Shown piece after piece: positions 60,280 through 64,000 of a DNA stretch of 64,000 bases. The stretch lies in assembly GCF_014493765.1 (NCBI RefSeq), contig NZ_JACTVJ010000005.1, positions 744,001 through 808,000 on the forward strand, read 5' to 3'. A model generated the notes under the pieces. The model did no database searches. It worked only from the letters and a program-made list of their open reading frames with translations, and was not told the origin of the DNA. The stretch is from Streptomyces polyasparticus (GTDB lineage: Bacteria > Actinomycetota > Actinomycetes > Streptomycetales > Streptomycetaceae). A program made the position numbers and the translations under genes. Numbering within the stretch: position 1 is the first letter of the stretch; every line of letters starts with the position of its first letter.

Positions 60280-61287
60280 GTGCCCAAGAAGCCCTCCGCC
60301 GCCTTCGCCTTCTCCCCGCGCACCGCTCCCGTGCTCCTCACCCCCGAGGCCGTGGCCGCCTTCGGCGAGGTCTGCGCGCTCGCGCCGCGGACGCTGTACG
60401 AGTTCCACAGCCCCGAGGCCCGGGAGGTGCTGCGCGAGACCGAGGTGCTGATCACGGGCTGGGAGTGCCCGCCCCTGGACGCGGCCGCGCTGGCCGCCGC
60501 GCCCCGGCTCACGTCCGTGGTGCACACGGCCGGTTCCGTACGCGGGGTCATGACCGAGGCCGCCTGGGAGCGCGGGATCGAGATCAGCTCGGCGGCTGCG
60601 GCCAACGCACTGCCGGTCGCCGAGTACACGGTCGCGATGATCCTGCTCACCGGCAAACGCGTCCTGGAGTCAGCCCGCACCTATCGCACGGAACGCACCA
60701 CGCCCGATTGGACGCAGGCGGCGCAGGCCGCCGGGAACTACCGGCGCACGGTCGGCCTGCTCTCCGCCTCTCTGATCGGCCGGCGCGTGATCGAACTCCT
60801 TCGCCCGTACGAGCTGCGGATTCTGCTGTACGACCCGTTCGTCGACGCCGCGGAGGCGGCCGCGCTCGGTGTCGAACTCGTGGGTCTCGACGAACTGTTC
60901 GCACGCAGCGACACGGTCAGTGTGCACACGCCGCTGCTGCCCGAGACCCGTCAGCTGGTGAGCCGGGAGCTGATCGGCGGGCTGCGGCCCGACGCCGTGC
61001 TGATCAACACTGCGCGGGGTGCGGTGGTGGACCAGGAGGCGCTCACCGAGGCCGTGCTCGCGGGCCGGGTCCGTGCCGTCCTCGATGTCACCGATCCCGA
61101 ACTGCTGCCGCCCGACCACCCGTTGTGGACCTGCCCGGGCGCCCTGCTCACCCCGCATGTCGCGGGATCCCAGGGCAACGAATGGCAGCGGCTCACCGAC
61201 TTCGCGGTCGGCGAGCTGCGCCGCTGGGCCGCGGGCGAGGGCTTCGCCCATCCCGTACGCCGCGAACGATTGGCCTTTCTCGCATGA
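60280..61287 (+). CDS. D-2-hydroxyacid dehydrogenase
   Basis: A 335-residue NAD-dependent dehydrogenase. NTARGAVVDQEAL carries the catalytic Arg, DVTDPELLPPDHPLW the Glu, and TPHVAGSQG the His. The nucleotide motif is degenerate: VGLLSASLIGR in place of VGxxGxGxIGR. I chose GTG 60280 (AAGGA six bases upstream) because the 23 residues ahead are low-complexity; an ATG at 60211 overlapping the regulator stop is the alternative. The substrate, a 2-keto or 2-hydroxy acid, is unknown. It overlaps the DUF2264 gene by ATGA. Confidence 0.85.
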   Translation: MPKKPSAAFAFSPRTAPVLLTPEAVAAFGEVCALAPRTLYEFHSPEAREVLRETEVLITGWECPPLDAAALAAAPRLTSVVHTAGSVRGVMTEAAWERGIEISSAAAANALPVAEYTVAMILLTGKRVLESARTYRTERTTPDWTQAAQAAGNYRRTVGLLSASLIGRRVIELLRPYELRILLYDPFVDAAEAAALGVELVGLDELFARSDTVSVHTPLLPETRQLVSRELIGGLRPDAVLINTARGAVVDQEALTEAVLAGRVRAVLDVTDPELLPPDHPLWTCPGALLTPHVAGSQGNEWQRLTDFAVGELRRWAAGEGFAHPVRRERLAFLA

Positions 61288-63212
61288 GCACTCCCCCGCC
61301 GCTTCCGGACGCTCGTACGGGCGCGCCTCCCTTGCCTGCAGCTCGTACGGGCGCACTCGCCCTCCCCGCCGAGGACCGGGCGCTCAGCCCGCACACCGGA
61401 TACACCCGCGCCCACTGGGAGGCGGCCGCCGACGGGCTTGTCGGGGCGGCCTGGCGCTGGGCCACTCCGCAGGGCGCCCTCCTCGACCTGCCGGGGCGGC
61501 CCTCGCAGTCGGGCGTGCGGTCGGACGGTCTGGAGGGGTACGCCCGTACGTTCCTGGCGGCGGGCTTCCGCGTCGCGGGGGCCCAAGGGGCGGATCCGTA
61601 CGGCTGGTTGGAGCGGTACGCCGAAGGGCTCGCGGCCGGTACCCGCACACCGGGCCGGGACGACACCGAGTCCTGGCCGGTGGTCCGGGACATCCATGTC
61701 GCGGGCCAGCCGATGGTCGAGTCCGCCTCGGTGGCCCTGGGACTGCGGCTGACCCGGCCCTGGCTGTGGGACCGGCTCGCATCCGGCGTACAGGACCGTG
61801 CCGAGGCCTGGCTGCGGGGTGCGCTGCGGCGGACGCCCGCGCCGAACAACTGGTATCTCTTCCCGTTCACCGTCGCCGGCTTCCTCGAATCGGTGGGCCG
61901 GGGCGACGCGGAGACCGCGCGGGCGCGCGAGCGGGGACGCGAGCTCATGGAGGGCTGGTACCGGGGCGAGGGCTGGTACGCGGACGGCGAGGCGCGGGCC
62001 TTCGACCACTACAACGGCTGGGCGCTGCACCTGTATCCGGTGCTCGACGCGCATCTGTCGGGGGCGAAGACGGAGGTGTACGGGGAGCGGCTGCGGGAGC
62101 ATCTCGCGGGCTTCGGGCTGCTGTTCGGCGGGGACGGGGCGCCGCTGTACCTGGGGCGTTCGCTGACGTACCGGTTCGCGGCCGCGTCGGCCGTGGGGCT
62201 CGGCGCGCTGACCGGTGACACCCCGTGGAGCCCGGGCACCTCGCGCCGACTGATCAGCGGCGCGCTGCGCTACTTCCTCGACCGGGGCGCGGTGGACTCG
62301 GACGGGCTGCTCACGCTCGGCTGGCACGGTCCGCACGAGGCCTCGCTGCAGCCGTACTCCGGTCCCTCCTCGCCGTACTGGGCGTCGAAGGCGTTCGTCT
62401 GTCTGCTCGCGGGCGCGGACGATCCGCTGTGGACGGCGCCGGAGGAACCCTCGCCGAGCGAGACCGCCGACCGGGTGCTCGCGCTGCGCTCCCCCGGCCT
62501 TCTGGTGCACTCCACACGGGCCGACGGGATCGTACGGGTGCACAACCACGGCAGCGACCATCTGCCGCCGGAAGCGGGCGAGTCGGCGGCGGAGGACGAT
62601 CCGCTGTACGGGCGCCAGCACTACTCGACGCGCACCGGGCCCACCGCGGCGGCCAACACGGCGGACAACCATCTCGCCGTGGACCTCGACGGGATACGCA
62701 GCGTCCGGCGCCGTATCCACCCGCTGGGTGCGGGCGGCGGCGAGGGCTGGGGGTGGGCGGCCTCGTGGCACCGGCCGGTCTTCCCCGCCGGGCCGCGGAC
62801 GGTGCCGGGGCTGCGGGTCGAGTCGGTGACGGTGGCGCGCGGCCCGTACGAGCTGCGCGTCCATCGCGTGCTCGGCGGCCCGCCGGGGGCGCGTGTGGAG
62901 CAGACAGGCTGGGCGGTGGGGCCCGGCGAGGGGCTGAGCTCGGGGCTGCATCCGCTGTACGGCTGGACGGAGCGGGACGAGCAACGGGCGCCGCAGGGAA
63001 CGGCGTTCACCCGGTGGGCCGTGCTGCCGCGGCTGAGCGGACCCGCCGACGGCGAGCTGTACGCGGCGCTTGCGGCGCTCACGGAGGAGCCGCTCGCGCT
63101 GGAGGACGCGGTGACCGAGGTGACCGTCTCCGGTGCGCGGCTCCAGGTCCGGTGGGCCGAGGGCGGGACGACCCGGGTCGACTTCGGGCCGGTGGCCGTC
63201 ACCCACGCGTGA
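61284..63212 (+). CDS. DUF2264 protein, probable glycan-active (alpha/alpha)6 barrel
   Basis: A 642-residue DUF2264 family member. The N-terminal helical toroid (residues about 35-395) has NNWYLFPFTVAGFLE, DHYNGWALHLYPVLDAH and SSPYWASKAFVCLL blocks typical of the family; the C-terminal half is beta-rich (GIRSVRRRIHPLG). The fold resembles unsaturated glucuronyl hydrolases and lyases, but the activity is not established. The N-terminus has a short duplicated ARTGAPPLPA/ARTGALALPA. Coupling to a hydroxyacid dehydrogenase suggests uronate or sugar-acid use. Confidence 0.85.
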   Translation: MSTPPPLPDARTGAPPLPAARTGALALPAEDRALSPHTGYTRAHWEAAADGLVGAAWRWATPQGALLDLPGRPSQSGVRSDGLEGYARTFLAAGFRVAGAQGADPYGWLERYAEGLAAGTRTPGRDDTESWPVVRDIHVAGQPMVESASVALGLRLTRPWLWDRLASGVQDRAEAWLRGALRRTPAPNNWYLFPFTVAGFLESVGRGDAETARARERGRELMEGWYRGEGWYADGEARAFDHYNGWALHLYPVLDAHLSGAKTEVYGERLREHLAGFGLLFGGDGAPLYLGRSLTYRFAAASAVGLGALTGDTPWSPGTSRRLISGALRYFLDRGAVDSDGLLTLGWHGPHEASLQPYSGPSSPYWASKAFVCLLAGADDPLWTAPEEPSPSETADRVLALRSPGLLVHSTRADGIVRVHNHGSDHLPPEAGESAAEDDPLYGRQHYSTRTGPTAAANTADNHLAVDLDGIRSVRRRIHPLGAGGGEGWGWAASWHRPVFPAGPRTVPGLRVESVTVARGPYELRVHRVLGGPPGARVEQTGWAVGPGEGLSSGLHPLYGWTERDEQRAPQGTAFTRWAVLPRLSGPADGELYAALAALTEEPLALEDAVTEVTVSGARLQVRWAEGGTTRVDFGPVAVTHA

Positions 63213-63274
63213 CGAAAGGGCGGGCCCTCCGTCACCCGCAGATGACGAAAGGGCGGGCCCTCGACGGCCCGCCC
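63210..63274. terminator. Direct repeat and hairpin between convergent genes
   Basis: TGACGAAAGGGCGGGCCCTC is found at 63210-63229 (including the DUF2264 stop) and again at 63243-63262. The second copy forms the hairpin GGGCGGGCC (63251-63259)/GGCCCGCCC (63266-63274). It probably terminates both the DUF2264 and His-rich genes. Confidence 0.7.
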
Positions 63275-63290
63275 CCATCTCGTCCGCAGC

Positions 63291-63587
63291 TCAGTGGTCG
63301 TCCCAGTGCCCGTCGTGGCCGGCGTGCCGGTGGCCGTCGTGCAGGTAGTCGACATGGTCGCCGTGCGGGACGGCGTCATGGCCGCAGCCCTCGCCGTGCT
63401 GGTGCGCGTGCTCCTCGTGCGTACGGTGGCCCGCGGGCTCGCACTCGTCCACGTGGTCCTCGTGGACGCGGTGGATGTGGCCGTCGTGGGCGTAGTCCAC
63501 GTGGTCCCCGTGCGAGAAGGACACGTGGCCGCAGCCGTCGCCGTGCTGGTGGGCGTGGGCGGAGTGGGGGGCGTGTGCAGTGGTCAT
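63291..63587 (-). CDS. Histidine-rich metal-binding protein with internal duplication
   Basis: A 98-residue protein with roughly a third His residues. The sequence HAHQHGxGCGHxxxxHGDHVDYxHDGHxH appears twice (about residues 10-41 and 62-91), linked by an acidic segment (VHEDHVDECEPAGH). Such proteins bind zinc or nickel and buffer metal in the cytosol; the HGDHVDYxHDGHxH motif is shared with a widespread bacterial family of unknown function. ATG 63587 is used. I could not identify a Zur or Nur box upstream. Confidence 0.8.
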   Translation of the reverse strand: MTTAHAPHSAHAHQHGDGCGHVSFSHGDHVDYAHDGHIHRVHEDHVDECEPAGHRTHEEHAHQHGEGCGHDAVPHGDHVDYLHDGHRHAGHDGHWDDH

Positions 63588-63890
63588 CAGGTGCTCCAGG
63601 TGGCACTCGGGCAGCGGCGGCGCACTCGGCTGCGCACCGCCGCTTGGCATCCTGCACTCCCGGTGACATGCCCACGGGCAGCGCTCGCGGCGTGTCCGTG
63701 ACCGTCGCCCGGGCGCAGCCCCCGCAGGTCGGCCGGTCGCGGGTGCCCTGCTCCGGGCGCATGAAGGCCGCTGTCCGCCCGTACAGGCTCGGCGGAACAC
63801 CGCCGTCCGCCCGTACGGCCCTGGCAGAACACCACCGTCCACTCGTACAGCCTTGGCAGCACCGCACCTCATACGGCACGCTTCACCCTC
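63588..63890. repeat. Intergenic region with a 32-bp x 3 tandem repeat (63773-63868)
   Basis: Units start at 63773, 63805 and 63837, sharing GTCCGCCCGTACxGxCxxGGC and AGAACACC-type ends. They sit about 20 bp upstream of the last gene's start and 190 bp upstream of the His-rich gene. No gene is apparent in this stretch. Confidence 0.8.
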
Positions 63891-64000
63891 GTGCCCGATC
63901 TGTCTGATCACTCAACTCCTGCCGCCGGCCGCATGGTTGTCTGCGGCGACGACGCGCTCGCCCAGCGCCTGGCCGGCGAGCTGCGGGAGGTGTACGGCGA
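63891..64000 (+). CDS. TrkA-N/RCK-like NAD-binding protein (3' truncated by window edge)
   Basis: Only the first 36 codons are present, from GTG 63891 (an in-frame ATG at 63933 is the likelier start). MVVCGDDALAQRLAGELREV looks like the first beta-alpha-beta of a TrkA-N Rossmann domain, with a CGDDALA turn in place of GxGxxG. A potassium-channel or transport-linked NAD-binding protein is the best reading, but so little is visible that the call is tentative. Confidence 0.45.
   Translation, partial: MPDLSDHSTPAAGRMVVCGDDALAQRLAGELREVYG

Overview
The window looks like a Streptomyces chromosome: very high G+C with strong third-position bias, many GTG starts, tightly overlapped ATGA/GTGA operons, and typical Streptomyces genes (cutRS, sepH, DUF4193, dut/DUF3710, a GlxA-like copper oxidase). 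All calls come from reading the sequence and from family knowledge; no database search was run.

Region 1 (1-14.8 kb) is an aromatic-catabolism island. It holds an SDR (cut by the window edge), three alpha/beta hydrolases, an MDR oxidoreductase, an AMP-forming acyl-CoA ligase, a Rieske oxygenase resembling carbazole-type terminal oxygenases, an MhpB-like extradiol dioxygenase, an IclR regulator, a TrxR-type ferredoxin reductase, a 7Fe ferredoxin, and a complete lower meta pathway (hydratase, acylating acetaldehyde dehydrogenase, aldolase). The Rieske enzyme would oxidise the ring, MhpB would cleave it, the C-C hydrolase would split the product, and MhpD-MhpE-MhpF would yield pyruvate and acetyl-CoA. 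Region 2 (14.8-15.9 kb) is a junk-like junction with broken MarR and SorC/DeoR regulators.

Region 3 (15.9-43.5 kb) is conserved actinobacterial backbone: a TrmA/RumA-type RNA methyltransferase, a KimA-like potassium permease, the CeoB/CeoC TrkA pair, DUF3159, an OB-fold protein, then DUF3710, dut, a thioesterase, DUF3093, DUF4193, an inositol monophosphatase and ferrochelatase. From memory this follows M. tuberculosis Rv2689c-Rv2701c. Two blocks interrupt it: kdpED plus a four-gene FtsX/MacB-type ABC exporter (22.4-34.4 kb), and cutRS (38.8-40.7 kb). Between the first large permease and its ATPase lies an array of about fifteen 22-bp repeats with an invariant period, the most unusual non-coding structure in the window.

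Region 4 (43.5-53.2 kb) carries an MFS transporter, a sugar-lactone oxidase, a Thr-Pro stalk membrane protein, sepH, a rhodanese, a double-VOC protein and an orphan GlxA-like radical copper oxidase. Region 5 (53.2-57.5 kb) shows decay: an aldehyde dehydrogenase with two frameshifts abuts a regulator that has lost its N-terminal DNA-binding half, followed by an A+T-rich patch, a 59-residue ORF, a MarR regulator and an AhpD-like protein. Region 6 (57.7-64 kb) is a three-gene operon (XRE-NB-ARC-TPR regulator, D-2-hydroxyacid dehydrogenase, DUF2264), a duplicated His-rich metal-binding protein, and the start of a TrkA-N-like protein cut by the window end.
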